This document shows positions 7,378-16,237 of a stretch of 64,000 nt of DNA, piece after piece. The notes beneath the pieces were generated by a model, which saw only the letters and a list, made by a program, of their open reading frames with translations, did not search any database and was not told where the DNA came from. Position numbers and translations under genes: made by a program. Numbering within the stretch: position 1 is the stretch's first letter; every line of letters starts with the position of its first letter. This DNA comes from Microbacterium sp. GTDB lineage: Bacteria; Actinomycetota; Actinomycetes; Actinomycetales; Microbacteriaceae. Location of the stretch: assembly GCF_017305435.1 (NCBI RefSeq), contig NZ_JAFKIP010000002.1, positions 1-64,000 of the forward strand, written 5' to 3'.

Positions 7378-9615
7378 TCAGCCCCGATCGGTGAAGAGCG
7401 CCAGCACTTCGGGGGCAGCGTCGCCCCGTGCGAACACCGGGATCCGCTCGATGGGGGCATCCACCTCGACCGATCGTCCTCCGGCCAGGCGTTCGCCGGT
7501 CCACACGTCGATCCACTCGCCCTCCGGCAGATACACCAGCCCGCGAGTTGCGCCCTCCTCCAGCACCGGCGCGACGAGCAGGTCGGCACCCAGCATCCAC
7601 TGGGTCGGTGCCGTCCACACCGCGGGGTCGGCCGGCCAGTCGAAGAACAGCGGGCGCATGAGCGGCCGGTCGGTCGCGATCGTCTCTCGCGCGGACCGCT
7701 CAAGATAGGGCACGAGCGCCTCGCGCAGCGCGACGAACCGTCGTGAGAGGTCGAGCACGCGCTCGTCGCCCCTGCGCTCGGCGATGTTCCACGGCGTCCG
7801 GTCGCGCGACGGGGCGCGGTGGTGGTTGAACTCGGAGTGGTACTGCATGATCGGCACGAACGTGGATGCCTGCAGCGCGCGAATGTACAGCTCGGCCGAG
7901 GGGATCTCGCCCGAGAACCCGGCGATGTCCCAGCCCCAGTACACGATGCCCGAGGCCGCAGCGGTGAGCCCGGCGTTCATCGACCAGCGGAAGGCATCCC
8001 ACGTCGAGTTCTCGTCGCCCGCCCAGAACGCGCCGTGCGCCTGCGAGCCGGTGAAGCCCGCGCGGCTGAACGTCACCGGCGCCTTGCCGGCCGAGCGCAG
8101 CAGATCGCCATACGCCTTCGGGTACGCGACAGGAAACGTGTTGTTCTTCTCGTCGCCCCGACGCCCGTCGAGGTACACGAGCTCGCGGCCCCACGCATGT
8201 TCGCCGCCGTCCGTCTTGAAGCCGTCCACGCCGACTTCCTCCACGAGGTACCGGCGCTTCTCGGTCCACCATGCTGCGGCCCGCTCATCGGTCAGATCGG
8301 GCATGAGCGCCAGCGGGAACCACCAGCCGCGATTGCGGTACGGGCGTGTCCCGCCGCCGGGCTTGGGCTCGCGGATCAGCACATCCTCGCGGATCGCCGC
8401 CTCGGCATCCGCCTTCAGCTGCCCGTGCGGGTGCGGGCGCATCTTGAGGAGCGGAATCTGCCACAGGTGCAGCTTGATGTCGCGCGCGTGCAGCTCGTCG
8501 GTCATCGCCTTCGGGTCGGGCCACGCGCCTTCCGCGGGGAAGGTGAAGTCCGCCAGCCGATGGGGCGCACCGTCGGAATGGACCTCGTACTCGGCGTCGC
8601 GGAACGCCGTGAACGTCGACTCGTCGCTCCACGCCTCGATCACGACGGACCCGACCGGGATGCCGTGCAGCGCGTGCAGGTCCATCTGCCGCATGACCTC
8701 GGCCTGCGTGTTCCACTCGTTGCCGCTCGCCCAGAGCCGGAACACCCACCCCGGGAGCTCCTGCGCACGACCGGCGACGTCGAGGAACGCGCCCAGGACC
8801 TCCGTCGGCGTGCCGTCGAAGAGGCGCACACGGAGGGCTTCATCGTCGCCGACCTCGGCTTCGATGACGATCTCCTCGGCGTTGCTCGCACCCAGGTCGA
8901 ACCACACCCGTCGCGAGGTGTCGACGTGGAAGCCCCACCCGGCCCCGCCGATCACGTGCGCGAACGGCATCGGCAGGTAGGTCTTGCGCTCTGCGCCCTG
9001 CGACTTGTACTGCTCGAACACCATCGAGTCGAGCGTCGTGCCGCGCTGATCGATCGCGTCGTAGCGCTCGCCGAATCCGGCGACGTGCTCACCGGGCGCG
9101 AGCGGGAGTGCGAAGCGCACGCGATGGTTGCGTGCGCCGTCGCGAAGCACGCGGACGCTCCCGGGCACGACCCGCCCGATGCCGATCTCGTCGACCGCGT
9201 CGGACGCGCTCTCCCACCGCGCCGCACGGAACTCGAACCAGCGGGTGCGCTCCTCGCGCCCGTCCTCGTGCGTGCCCGTGAAGCGGTAGCGATACCGTCC
9301 GCCCGACTGGAGCGGGGGCGTCTCGGCCTGCCATCCGCCCGCGGCGCGCGCGAGGCGTGCCGCAGCGGACGCGAGGTGGCCGCCATCGGTGACCTTGCCC
9401 CGCGACGTCGTGGCGACGCGCTCGAGCGTCAGCTCGGTCGACGTCGACGCGCCATCGTCGGGATGCCACTGCAGCGTGGCGGCGACGGTGACGACGCCGG
9501 CATCGGCGCGAACGCCCAGCAGGGCGCGTTCGCCCGCGAGCGGTGTGGCGGGGGAGCGCTGCTCCGTGTCGACGGAGTAGGGGTGACCGGACCCTTCGGG
9601 GCGGTGGCGGAGCAT
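7378..9615 (-). CDS. Glycoside hydrolase family 31 (alpha-glucosidase type)
   Basis: A 745-residue cytoplasmic enzyme (no signal peptide) expected to cleave terminal alpha-linked glucose or xylose. An N-terminal beta-sandwich is followed by the TIM barrel with the GH31 nucleophile in DGFKTDGGE (Asp469) and the acid/base in FWAGDE (Asp534). The ATG at 9615 shares one base with the stop of the GH15 gene (TGATG). Length and motifs fit the YicI/alpha-glucosidase branch; alpha-xyloside or sulfoquinovoside cleavage cannot be excluded. It follows an ABC transporter and a GH15 gene, so the imported sugar is probably an alpha-glucoside. Confidence 0.88.
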   Translation of the reverse strand: MLRHRPEGSGHPYSVDTEQRSPATPLAGERALLGVRADAGVVTVAATLQWHPDDGASTSTELTLERVATTSRGKVTDGGHLASAAARLARAAGGWQAETPPLQSGGRYRYRFTGTHEDGREERTRWFEFRAARWESASDAVDEIGIGRVVPGSVRVLRDGARNHRVRFALPLAPGEHVAGFGERYDAIDQRGTTLDSMVFEQYKSQGAERKTYLPMPFAHVIGGAGWGFHVDTSRRVWFDLGASNAEEIVIEAEVGDDEALRVRLFDGTPTEVLGAFLDVAGRAQELPGWVFRLWASGNEWNTQAEVMRQMDLHALHGIPVGSVVIEAWSDESTFTAFRDAEYEVHSDGAPHRLADFTFPAEGAWPDPKAMTDELHARDIKLHLWQIPLLKMRPHPHGQLKADAEAAIREDVLIREPKPGGGTRPYRNRGWWFPLALMPDLTDERAAAWWTEKRRYLVEEVGVDGFKTDGGEHAWGRELVYLDGRRGDEKNNTFPVAYPKAYGDLLRSAGKAPVTFSRAGFTGSQAHGAFWAGDENSTWDAFRWSMNAGLTAAASGIVYWGWDIAGFSGEIPSAELYIRALQASTFVPIMQYHSEFNHHRAPSRDRTPWNIAERRGDERVLDLSRRFVALREALVPYLERSARETIATDRPLMRPLFFDWPADPAVWTAPTQWMLGADLLVAPVLEEGATRGLVYLPEGEWIDVWTGERLAGGRSVEVDAPIERIPVFARGDAAPEVLALFTDRG

Positions 9616-10766
9616 CAGGCGTTTCCTTCGGAGATGACGGACGGACGGTGCACGGGGATGCGGCCGAGTTGGATGCCGAGGCGCAGGAACATGGCGTGAC
9701 TCCACAGCAGGGGTGTCGCGGCCGTGCCCCAGCGATCGATCCACTCCTGCCGCATCCCGGGGGCGATGAGGTGGTGATCGACCTGCTCCGGCATGTCGAG
9801 ACGGGATGTCGCGGTCGAGGCCGCCCAGTCGAACAGCTCGTTCGCGCGCGCCTCGTCGCCGGCGGCGTCGTGGGCGAGCCCGAGGAAGCAGCTCAGCAGG
9901 GGCCACTGCCCGCCCCCGAAGAAGGTGTCGCCGAGATAGCGGTGCGTGCCGCCGTCGACCGTGAGGTGCGCCTCGAGCACCTCGATCGTGCGATGGGCGA
10001 GAGGGGAGGCGGGGTCGATCACGTCGAGCGGAGCGATCGCCGCCGCGAGGCTGGCGTCGACGGCCGTGCTGCCCACCCACTTGATGAGGTGGCCGTCACG
10101 CACGCCGTCGCCGAGCAGGCGCGTGCGCACGGCGGCGAGCTCCGCTTCCACCCGGGCGGCGCGCTCGCCGGAGATCAGGTCGTGGTCCAGCGATGCACGG
10201 AAGCCCGCGGCGATGCAGGCGAGCGTCGAGACGTGCACGTGCTCGGCGTGCTCCTCCCACCAGTCGTAACAGGGTCGCTGCCATGAGGCGAGCAGGTAGT
10301 CGACCGTCAGAGCGACGGCCTCGCGGTACGGGTCGGCCTCGAGGCCGTGGCGCTGCAGGTGCTCTCCGAGCGCCCAGATCCAGGTGCCGTAGCCGTCGAG
10401 CTGGAAGTCCCACCAGTCATCGGTGCCGTCCTCGCCCTGGAACGTGAAGCGGGCGGGCAGCATGTGCTCGCCGCTCGGCGGCGTGCCCGCATGCGTCGCA
10501 CGGACGATGGCGTCGATCTGCTCTGCGCGGGCGGTGAGCGTGCGTGCGCACCAGTCGAAGAAGCGCGTCGCGGATTCGGCCGCCCCGGCGGTCGATGCCG
10601 CGTCGGCGATGAACGCCCCGTCGCGCAGCCAGCAGTACCCGACGTACGCCGAGAACGTGGGGCTCGCCGGGTACGCGCCTTCGGGGGTCTGCAGCTCGGT
10701 GATCAGGGTCAGACTGTGATCGGCGAGACGGTGGACGTCGCCCGGGTCGAGTGCGCGTGTGGCCAC
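9615..10766 (-). CDS. Glycoside hydrolase family 15-like enzyme
   Basis: A 383-residue (alpha/alpha)6-barrel protein with the GH15 landmarks WLRDGAF (about residues 45-51), the FQLDGYGTWIWAL block (about 119-131) and CYDWWEE (about 164-170, containing the likely general acid Glu). GH15 includes glucoamylases and trehalases that invert alpha-glucosidic bonds. It is shorter than full GH15 proteins because the N-terminal beta-sandwich is absent. It has no signal peptide and should act on the imported sugar. The GTG start has a good GAAGGA site. It is coupled to GH31 and separated from the binding-protein gene by a strong hairpin. Confidence 0.8.
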   Translation of the reverse strand: MATRALDPGDVHRLADHSLTLITELQTPEGAYPASPTFSAYVGYCWLRDGAFIADAASTAGAAESATRFFDWCARTLTARAEQIDAIVRATHAGTPPSGEHMLPARFTFQGEDGTDDWWDFQLDGYGTWIWALGEHLQRHGLEADPYREAVALTVDYLLASWQRPCYDWWEEHAEHVHVSTLACIAAGFRASLDHDLISGERAARVEAELAAVRTRLLGDGVRDGHLIKWVGSTAVDASLAAAIAPLDVIDPASPLAHRTIEVLEAHLTVDGGTHRYLGDTFFGGGQWPLLSCFLGLAHDAAGDEARANELFDWAASTATSRLDMPEQVDHHLIAPGMRQEWIDRWGTAATPLLWSHAMFLRLGIQLGRIPVHRPSVISEGNA

Positions 10767-10786
10767 GGTGTGTCCTTCGGAGGAGT

Positions 10787-10825
10787 GGTCGCGCCCGCGA
10801 CGTGGGGGGCATCGCGGGCGCGACC
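10787..10825 (-). promoter_or_regulatory. Intercistronic hairpin after the binding-protein gene
   Basis: A perfect 14-bp GC stem (GGTCGCGCCCGCGA and its complement) with an 11-nt loop lies between the binding-protein stop and the GH15 start, with no T-tract. In ABC sugar operons such hairpins usually protect the binding-protein message and lower expression of the genes beyond it. Confidence 0.6.
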
Positions 10826-10838
10826 GGATTGTGGATGA

Positions 10839-12089
10839 TTACTTGAGCAGGCCGTCGACCTGCGTCGCCAGAGCGGGGATGGCGTCGGCGGTCGTCGCGC
10901 GGCCCGCCGCGATCTCGCCGAGCGCGTTCGTCACGTCATCCTGGATCTGCTGGGCGTTGGTCCCGAGCTGCGGGGCGACGGCGATGTGCTCCAGCGCGTC
11001 GAACACGGCCTGACGGTTCGCCGGCGGCGTCTTGTCGAGGTAGGGCTTCAGCAGCGAGTCGTCGGCGACCGGCGGCAGCTCCCAGCCGGCGGACAGGCGC
11101 GTGTCGACCATCGTCTTCGAGCTCGTGAGGTAGTCGGCCCACTTCTGCGCGGCCTCCTGGTGCTTCGAGTTCTTCGAGATGACGACGGCGTTCGAGAATG
11201 TCGCGCTGGCCTTCTGCGTGTCACCGGGCTCGACCGCGATGTCCCACCCGAAGGGCAGGTCGCCCACGAGGCTGATCATCCAGATCCCCGTGTGCCACAT
11301 CGCGAGCTTGCCCTCCTTGAAGAGGTTGGTGTCGAAGTCGGCGGTGCCCGCACCGTCCGCAGCGGTCGGCATGACCGTGCCGGACTTGCCGGCGATCCAG
11401 TCAGCCGCCTTCTTGCCGGCGGCGGAGTTGAAGTCGGATGCCGAGTTGTCGTCGTTCAGGAAGGTGCCACCCGCCTGCTGCACTGCCTTGTAGTACTCGT
11501 AGTAGCTGACCGGCTGGTAGTCGCCCCAGACACCGGCATCCTTGTTCGTCAGCTTCTCCGCAGCGGCCTTCTCGTCGGCCCACGTCCAGTCGGAGGTCGG
11601 GTAGCCGACGCCGGCGGCGTCGAAGAGGTCCTTGTTGTAGAACAGGACGACGTTGGAGAACGAGGTCGGCAGACCGTACTGCTTCCCGTCGACCTTGTAG
11701 CTGTCGAGCACCGAGGTGCGGTACTTGGAGGCATCCACGCCGGTCATCTCGGCGAGGACGCCGTTGGCCTGGATGTTGGCGAAGCTGCCGGCATCCACGT
11801 CGAAGACATCGGCTTCGGTTCCGGCCGCGAGGTCGGTCTGCAGCTTCGTGAAGTAGTCGGCGTACGCGGCGGTCTGGACGTCGACCGTGATGTCCGGGTT
11901 CTCCTTCTCGAACGCGTCGACGATCGTCTTGAGGTTGGCCTCGTTGCCGCCGTTGGAGATGAAGTTCGAGTACGTGATGGTCACCGGACCGCTGTCGTCT
12001 CCCGACGGCGAGGACGATGAGGAGCAGCCGGTCAGCGCGGCGGCTCCGAGGATCGCGACGGCGCTCGCCGCGATGAGGGACTTCTTCAT
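10839..12089 (-). CDS. Sugar ABC transporter substrate-binding lipoprotein
   Basis: A 416-residue family 1 extracellular solute-binding protein. The signal peptide ends in a lipobox (LTGC, Cys22), so it is lipid-anchored outside the membrane. The mature part has the family pattern: a TITYSNF-type first strand, AAGTEADVFDVDA, and the LAMWHTGIW segment. The ATG at 12089 follows a strong AAAGGAG. It delivers the sugar to the two permeases encoded just upstream in the operon. No ATPase is encoded in the operon, so a shared MsiK/UgpC-type ATPase encoded elsewhere is expected, as is common in Actinobacteria. Confidence 0.9.
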   Translation of the reverse strand: MKKSLIAASAVAILGAAALTGCSSSSSPSGDDSGPVTITYSNFISNGGNEANLKTIVDAFEKENPDITVDVQTAAYADYFTKLQTDLAAGTEADVFDVDAGSFANIQANGVLAEMTGVDASKYRTSVLDSYKVDGKQYGLPTSFSNVVLFYNKDLFDAAGVGYPTSDWTWADEKAAAEKLTNKDAGVWGDYQPVSYYEYYKAVQQAGGTFLNDDNSASDFNSAAGKKAADWIAGKSGTVMPTAADGAGTADFDTNLFKEGKLAMWHTGIWMISLVGDLPFGWDIAVEPGDTQKASATFSNAVVISKNSKHQEAAQKWADYLTSSKTMVDTRLSAGWELPPVADDSLLKPYLDKTPPANRQAVFDALEHIAVAPQLGTNAQQIQDDVTNALGEIAAGRATTADAIPALATQVDGLLK

Positions 12090-12133
12090 GGGGGTATCTC
12101 CTTTGATGTGATGGTGGTGAAGGGTCGGGTGGG

Positions 12134-12967
12134 TCATTTGAGTCCGGTGCCGGCGACGCCCTGCACGATGTACTTCTGAGCGAAGAGGTACAGCGCGAGC
12201 ATCGGGATGATGCTGACGACGGAGCCCGCCATCAGCACGTCCCATTGGGTCGAGAACTGGCCCTGCAGGGTCGAGAGCGCCACGGGGAGCGTCTGCATCG
12301 TCGGGTCCCGGAGGATGATCAGCGGCCACAGGAAGCTGTTCCAGGTGTTCAGGAACGCGAACACCGCGAGCGTCGCCAGCGCCGGCCGCACGAGCGGCAG
12401 CATGATCTGGAAGAAGATGCGGAAGTGTCCGGCTCCGTCGAGCGTGGCCGCCTGATCGAGGTCGTAGGGAACGGTGCTCATCGCCTGCCGCAGCAGGAAC
12501 ACGCCGAAGGCCGACGCGATCGTGGGGAGGATCGCACCCAGGTAGGTGTTGATGAGTCCGAGCGTCTTCATCTCCGCGAACAACGGCACGATGAGCACCT
12601 GGAACGGGATCATCATCGTCGCGAGGTACAGGACGAAGATCGCGCCGCGCCCCCGGAACGGCAGGCGAGTGAATGCGTACGCCGCCATGGAGCTGGTCAC
12701 CAGCTGAAGGATCGTGCTGACGATCGCGATGATCAGAGAGTTGGCGATGACCTGCGCGAACGGAACACGGTTGAACAGCTCGGCATACGGCGCCAGCGAC
12801 GCGTTGTCGGGGATGAGCTTCGGGGTCGATGTCAGCGTCGCGCCGGGAGTGATCGAGGTGACCACCGTCCAGATGAACGGGAACAGCATGATCAGTCCGC
12901 CGACGACCAGGGCGATGTAGAGCAGCGTCTTTCCGACGGGGAAGGGGCGACGAGCGGTCTCACTCAT
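12134..12967 (-). CDS. Carbohydrate ABC transporter permease (MalG type)
   Basis: A 277-residue inner-membrane protein with six predicted helices. The cytoplasmic EAA-type loop is present near residues 165-195 (QAATLDGAGHFRIFFQIMLP), which contacts the ATPase. It overlaps the upstream MalF-type permease gene by 8 bp and is followed by the binding-protein gene, giving a standard MalF-MalG pair. Confidence 0.92.
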   Translation of the reverse strand: MSETARRPFPVGKTLLYIALVVGGLIMLFPFIWTVVTSITPGATLTSTPKLIPDNASLAPYAELFNRVPFAQVIANSLIIAIVSTILQLVTSSMAAYAFTRLPFRGRGAIFVLYLATMMIPFQVLIVPLFAEMKTLGLINTYLGAILPTIASAFGVFLLRQAMSTVPYDLDQAATLDGAGHFRIFFQIMLPLVRPALATLAVFAFLNTWNSFLWPLIILRDPTMQTLPVALSTLQGQFSTQWDVLMAGSVVSIIPMLALYLFAQKYIVQGVAGTGLK

Positions 12968-13907
12968 AGTTCACCCACCTCTTCTGGCCGTAGAACTGGA
13001 TGAGCGTGATGACGAGGATGACGAAGAACAGCAGCCACGAGAGGGCGGATGCCATCCCCGCTTGGCCGTACCGGAAGGTGAGGTCGTAGACCTGCTGGAC
13101 GACGACGCGGCTCGCGTCGTTGGGGCCGCCGCCGGTCATCACGTAGACCTGGTCGAACACCTGGAACCCGTTGATGAGCGAGAGGACGATCACGAAGAAC
13201 GTGGAGGGCGACAGGAGCGGCATCGTGATGCTGCGGAGGCGCCGCCACCACCCCGCGCCGTCGAGCGCCGCTGCTTCGTAGAGGTCCGGGTTGATGGTCT
13301 GCAGCCCCGCGAGGAGGATCACCATCACGAAGCCGAGGTCCTTCCATGCCGAGGCGAGGATGATCGAGGGCATCGCCCACGCGGGATCGGCCCACCATCC
13401 CGGACCCTGGATCCCGACCCAGGAGAGGACGGTGTTCACGACGCCGTTGCTCGGGCTGAGGAGCCAGCGCCAGACCAGCGCGACGACGACCCAGCTGGTG
13501 ATGACGGGGAGGAAGTAGACGCCGCGGAACACGGCGCGCCCGCGCAGTCGCGAGTTCAGGGCGAGCGCCAGGGCGAGGCCGCCGACGTAGACGAGCGGCA
13601 GGTATCCGACGATGTAGGCGACGGTGTGCAGGAAGGCCTGGTGCGTCGCGGGGTCGCCCAGGAGGAACGCGTAGTTGTCGAGCCCCACCCACTGCATCGG
13701 GCCGATCAGGTTCCAGGAGTGCAGCGACGTCCACGCGGCGGAGATCATCGGCCCGATCACGAACGCGAGGAGGGGAATGAGGCTCGGCAGGAGGAAGACG
13801 AGGACCGTCAGCACGTACTTCACGCGCACGCGGGCGGAGGGTCGGCGCCTTCGCTGCATCATCGGCTCCGCGGCGATGATCGTCGCCGGGGTGGCGTAGG
13901 TCGTCAT
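12960..13907 (-). CDS. Carbohydrate ABC transporter permease (MalF type)
   Basis: A 315-residue six-helix permease subunit with a basic N-terminal stretch before the first helix. The EAA loop is EAAALDGAGWWRRLRSITMP, about residues 212-231. The ATG at 13907 overlaps the stop of the ROK regulator gene (ATGA), so the regulator and transporter are translationally coupled. Confidence 0.92.
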   Translation of the reverse strand: MTTYATPATIIAAEPMMQRRRRPSARVRVKYVLTVLVFLLPSLIPLLAFVIGPMISAAWTSLHSWNLIGPMQWVGLDNYAFLLGDPATHQAFLHTVAYIVGYLPLVYVGGLALALALNSRLRGRAVFRGVYFLPVITSWVVVALVWRWLLSPSNGVVNTVLSWVGIQGPGWWADPAWAMPSIILASAWKDLGFVMVILLAGLQTINPDLYEAAALDGAGWWRRLRSITMPLLSPSTFFVIVLSLINGFQVFDQVYVMTGGGPNDASRVVVQQVYDLTFRYGQAGMASALSWLLFFVILVITLIQFYGQKRWVNYE

Positions 13908-15136
13908 GCGCCCGTCCCGGTCGTCGCGACCATCCGCTCCCGCACCAGTCGCCCCTGCTCACCGGCGACGCCGTCTGCGTCGAACGGGGTCGCGAGGACG
14001 AGTGCGGCTGCACCCTGCGCCCAGCGGTCGTCCTGCCAGCTCTCGACGACGACCGGGGTGCCGCGCTTGCCCGGCACGAGTGCGTTGCGCAGGGCCTTCT
14101 CGAACTCCGGCGCCCAGTGCGGCCAGGCCTGCACGCCTTCGCCGAGAAGCACCACGACCGACGGGTCGAACAGGTTGATCGCGCCGGCGAGGGCGCGGCC
14201 GAAGATGTGACCGGCGTTGCCGAAGATCTCGGCGGCGCCCGGATTGCCCGCGTCGGCGAGGGCGCGCAGATCGTCGATGGTCTCGGATGGACCGATGAGA
14301 CGGATCGAGCGGGCGTCGTTGACGAGGGCGGCCTGACCGATGAGCGCCTCCAGGCATCCCCGGTTTCCGCACTGGCAGAGCGGTCCGTCTTCTCGCACGG
14401 GGATGTGGCCGAGGTCGCCGGCGCCGCCCGCGCGTCCGCGCACCAGCGCGCCGCCGGCGATCAGGCCGGCGCCGACACCGTTTCCGATCGTCACGACCAG
14501 TGCGTCGTCGTGCTCGCGCCCCTGCCCGTAGAGCCGCTCGGCAGCGCTGAGCGCGTTGACGTTGTTCTCGACGACGACGGGGAGATTGAGGGCGCGGCGC
14601 AGGATCTCGCCCAGCGGCACCTGGTTCCATCCGAGCTGGGTGGAGTCGACGATGCCGACACCCTGCTCCGCGACGTTGCCCGGCAGCCCCACCCCCACGC
14701 CGAGAAGGCGCGTTCCGGAGCCCTCGGCGATGAAGTTCGACACCAGGCCGACGAGGGTGGATGTCGCCAGCGGGGAGATCGCCTCGAAGGGTCGCGTGTC
14801 CGAGCGCACGACGTCGCCGTCGATCCCGACCTCGACCATGGCGACGTGATCGGGGGCGACCTTCACGCCCAGCGCCGTGAAGTTCTGCGAGACGAGTCCG
14901 AGAAGGCGCGCGGGGCGACCTCCGTTGCTCGTCGTCTGCTCGAGCTCTTCGATGAGACCTTCCCGGAGGAGGTCGCGGGTGAGCTGGGTGAGCAGTGCGG
15001 GGGAGAGGTCGAGTTCTCGGGCCAGGTCGGCCCGCGATGCGCTGCCGCGCGCTCCGAGACGCGCGAGGACCGCGGTCCGATTGACGTCCGCCTGGGTGCG
15101 CGACGTCGAAGCCACTTCACGACTTTGTTTAGGCAT
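13904..15136 (-). CDS. ROK-family transcriptional regulator
   Basis: A 410-residue repressor: N-terminal winged helix-turn-helix (about residues 17-75) followed by a sugar-kinase-like ROK domain. The ROK zinc motif is intact (GHIPV then CQCGNRGCLEA). Such proteins (NagC/XylR type) bind operator DNA and release it on binding a sugar or sugar phosphate. It is the first gene of the operon it presumably controls, so it is autoregulated. The ATG at 15136 sits 6 nt after a -10 box and lacks a ribosome-binding site, which predicts a leaderless mRNA. Confidence 0.9.
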   Translation of the reverse strand: MPKQSREVASTSRTQADVNRTAVLARLGARGSASRADLARELDLSPALLTQLTRDLLREGLIEELEQTTSNGGRPARLLGLVSQNFTALGVKVAPDHVAMVEVGIDGDVVRSDTRPFEAISPLATSTLVGLVSNFIAEGSGTRLLGVGVGLPGNVAEQGVGIVDSTQLGWNQVPLGEILRRALNLPVVVENNVNALSAAERLYGQGREHDDALVVTIGNGVGAGLIAGGALVRGRAGGAGDLGHIPVREDGPLCQCGNRGCLEALIGQAALVNDARSIRLIGPSETIDDLRALADAGNPGAAEIFGNAGHIFGRALAGAINLFDPSVVVLLGEGVQAWPHWAPEFEKALRNALVPGKRGTPVVVESWQDDRWAQGAAALVLATPFDADGVAGEQGRLVRERMVATTGTGA

Positions 15137-15142
15137 GAATAA

Positions 15143-15172
15143 AAGCTAGAACAAACGACCAGGCAACGTCAA
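15143..15172 (-). promoter_or_regulatory. Predicted leaderless promoter of the ROK-sugar operon
   Basis: On the minus strand, TTGACG (15172-15167), an 18-bp spacer and TAGCTT (15148-15143), then 6 nt to the ATG. This is the best -35/-10 pair in the window. The surrounding region is the most AT-rich nearby and probably includes the ROK operator, although no clean palindrome is visible. Confidence 0.6.
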
Positions 15173-15180
15173 GAGTTGAT

Positions 15181-15186
15181 TAGCAT
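15181..15186 (+). promoter_or_regulatory. Predicted leaderless -10 box of the S4 gene
   Basis: TAGCAT lies 6 nt before the ATG at 15193. No matching -35 is evident. The 56-bp gap to the divergent ROK gene therefore holds two promoters back to back. Confidence 0.4.
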
Positions 15187-15192
15187 TGCGGG

Positions 15193-15414
15193 ATGACCGC
15201 CACACCGACCGACGTGCCGATCGGTGGCGACAGCATCCGACTCGGGCAGTTCCTCAAGTTCGCCGGCGTGCTCGATTCCGGCGGCGACGTGAAGGAGGCC
15301 ATCATCGACGGCTTCGTCACGGTCAACGGCGAGATCGACCGCCGCCGTGGCCGCCAACTGCAGATCGGCGACGTCGTCGGCTTCGACGGTCGCAGCGTCC
15401 GCGTCTGCCGCTAG
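15193..15414 (+). CDS. S4-domain RNA-binding protein
   Basis: A 73-residue protein that is essentially one S4 domain: LGQFLKFAGVLDSGGDVKEA, then DGFVTVNGE and RGRQLQIGDVV. Small stand-alone S4 proteins of the YbcJ/YaaA type bind structured RNA, often in ribosome or tRNA quality control; the target here is unknown. It ends 6 bp before the convergent DUF1684 gene. Confidence 0.85.
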   Translation: MTATPTDVPIGGDSIRLGQFLKFAGVLDSGGDVKEAIIDGFVTVNGEIDRRRGRQLQIGDVVGFDGRSVRVCR

Positions 15415-15420
15415 ACCGCC

Positions 15421-16125
15421 TCAGCGCACGAGCGCTTCCCCCGCACGCACCGGAACCGTGATTCGGTTCTCGGCCGGCGGCAGGAGGCACACGTAGTGAT
15501 CCGAAAACGCGCACGGCGGGAGCGTGGCGCGATTGAGGTCGACAGTCACCGCGCCGTCGGCATCGGGAGCGGGTAGGCGCAGTTGCCGGAAGCGGTGGCT
15601 CTCGCCGCCGCTGGTGCCATCGGAGAACACCGCGGACAACGAGCCGTCGAGACTCCGGTCGACGGTCAGCTCCAGCGCCGTGCCGAGCAGGTGGAAGGAG
15701 ACGACACCGTCGTGCGTCGCCGTGGAACGGTGGCCGTCGACCGATTCGGTCGTCACGGGCGCGTCATCCACCGGGCGGAACGTGCCTTGCCGGACCGCCG
15801 CGGGGTCGTACGGGAAGCGCTCGATCCTCGAGATGCCCCGCGCGCTTGCCGCGAGCGGATCCAGGACCCGCACAGCGACCGCGCCGTCTCGGAAGAAGCC
15901 GCGCAGCAGCACGCCGCCCTGATGCAGCTCCTCGCCGGATGCCAGGGCGACGGTGCGCCCGTCGATGTCTCCCTGCGCCGCGCCGTCGTGGGCACGCCAG
16001 GTCCCCGGTGCGCCATCGAACACGCGCGGAGTGTCGTCGAGCCAGTGCGTCGCGGCGAGCGATGCGATGCCGTACGGCGCCCACACCGCGGCATCCCGTT
16101 CCTCGCGCCAGGCCGTGTCATCCAT
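15421..16125 (-). CDS. DUF1684 domain protein
   Basis: A 234-residue cytoplasmic protein. The C terminus has the DUF1684 signature: VDLNRATLPPCAFSDHYVC followed by LPPAENRI. The function of the family is unknown. It is divergent from the LysR-peptide transporter operon and shares with it a region carrying a clear LysR-type operator, so it may be under the same regulator and belong to the same peptide or nitrogen response. That link is inference from position. Confidence 0.85.
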   Translation of the reverse strand: MDDTAWREERDAAVWAPYGIASLAATHWLDDTPRVFDGAPGTWRAHDGAAQGDIDGRTVALASGEELHQGGVLLRGFFRDGAVAVRVLDPLAASARGISRIERFPYDPAAVRQGTFRPVDDAPVTTESVDGHRSTATHDGVVSFHLLGTALELTVDRSLDGSLSAVFSDGTSGGESHRFRQLRLPAPDADGAVTVDLNRATLPPCAFSDHYVCLLPPAENRITVPVRAGEALVR

Positions 16126-16177
16126 GAGGTCTCCATCTCACCGCAGTGGTGCGCGTTCGCGACATTATGTGTCGCCG

Positions 16178-16194
16178 TGTATCCGATCGATACA
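16178..16194. promoter_or_regulatory. Probable LysR-type operator
   Basis: TGTATC-CGATC-GATACA is a perfect inverted repeat with 6-bp arms. It contains the T-N11-A pattern of LysR boxes (T16180 to A16192) and lies in the divergent region between DUF1684 and the LysR-type gene, about 45 bp upstream of the latter. Confidence 0.6.
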
Positions 16195-16225
16195 TACTGT
16201 TACACCATCGACATCTAGGTATGAA

Positions 16226-16231
16226 TAGCAT
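16226..16231 (+). promoter_or_regulatory. Predicted leaderless -10 box
   Basis: TAGCAT lies exactly 6 nt before the ATG at 16238 of the LysR-type gene; no good -35 was found, which fits an activator-dependent promoter next to the operator at 16178-16194. Confidence 0.4.
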
Positions 16232-16237
16232 GCCCCT

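Noticed and set aside
7819-9699. A 626-codon plus-strand open frame across the GH31 gene
   Set aside because: No start context or recognisable domain; the minus strand encodes an intact GH31 with both catalytic aspartates.
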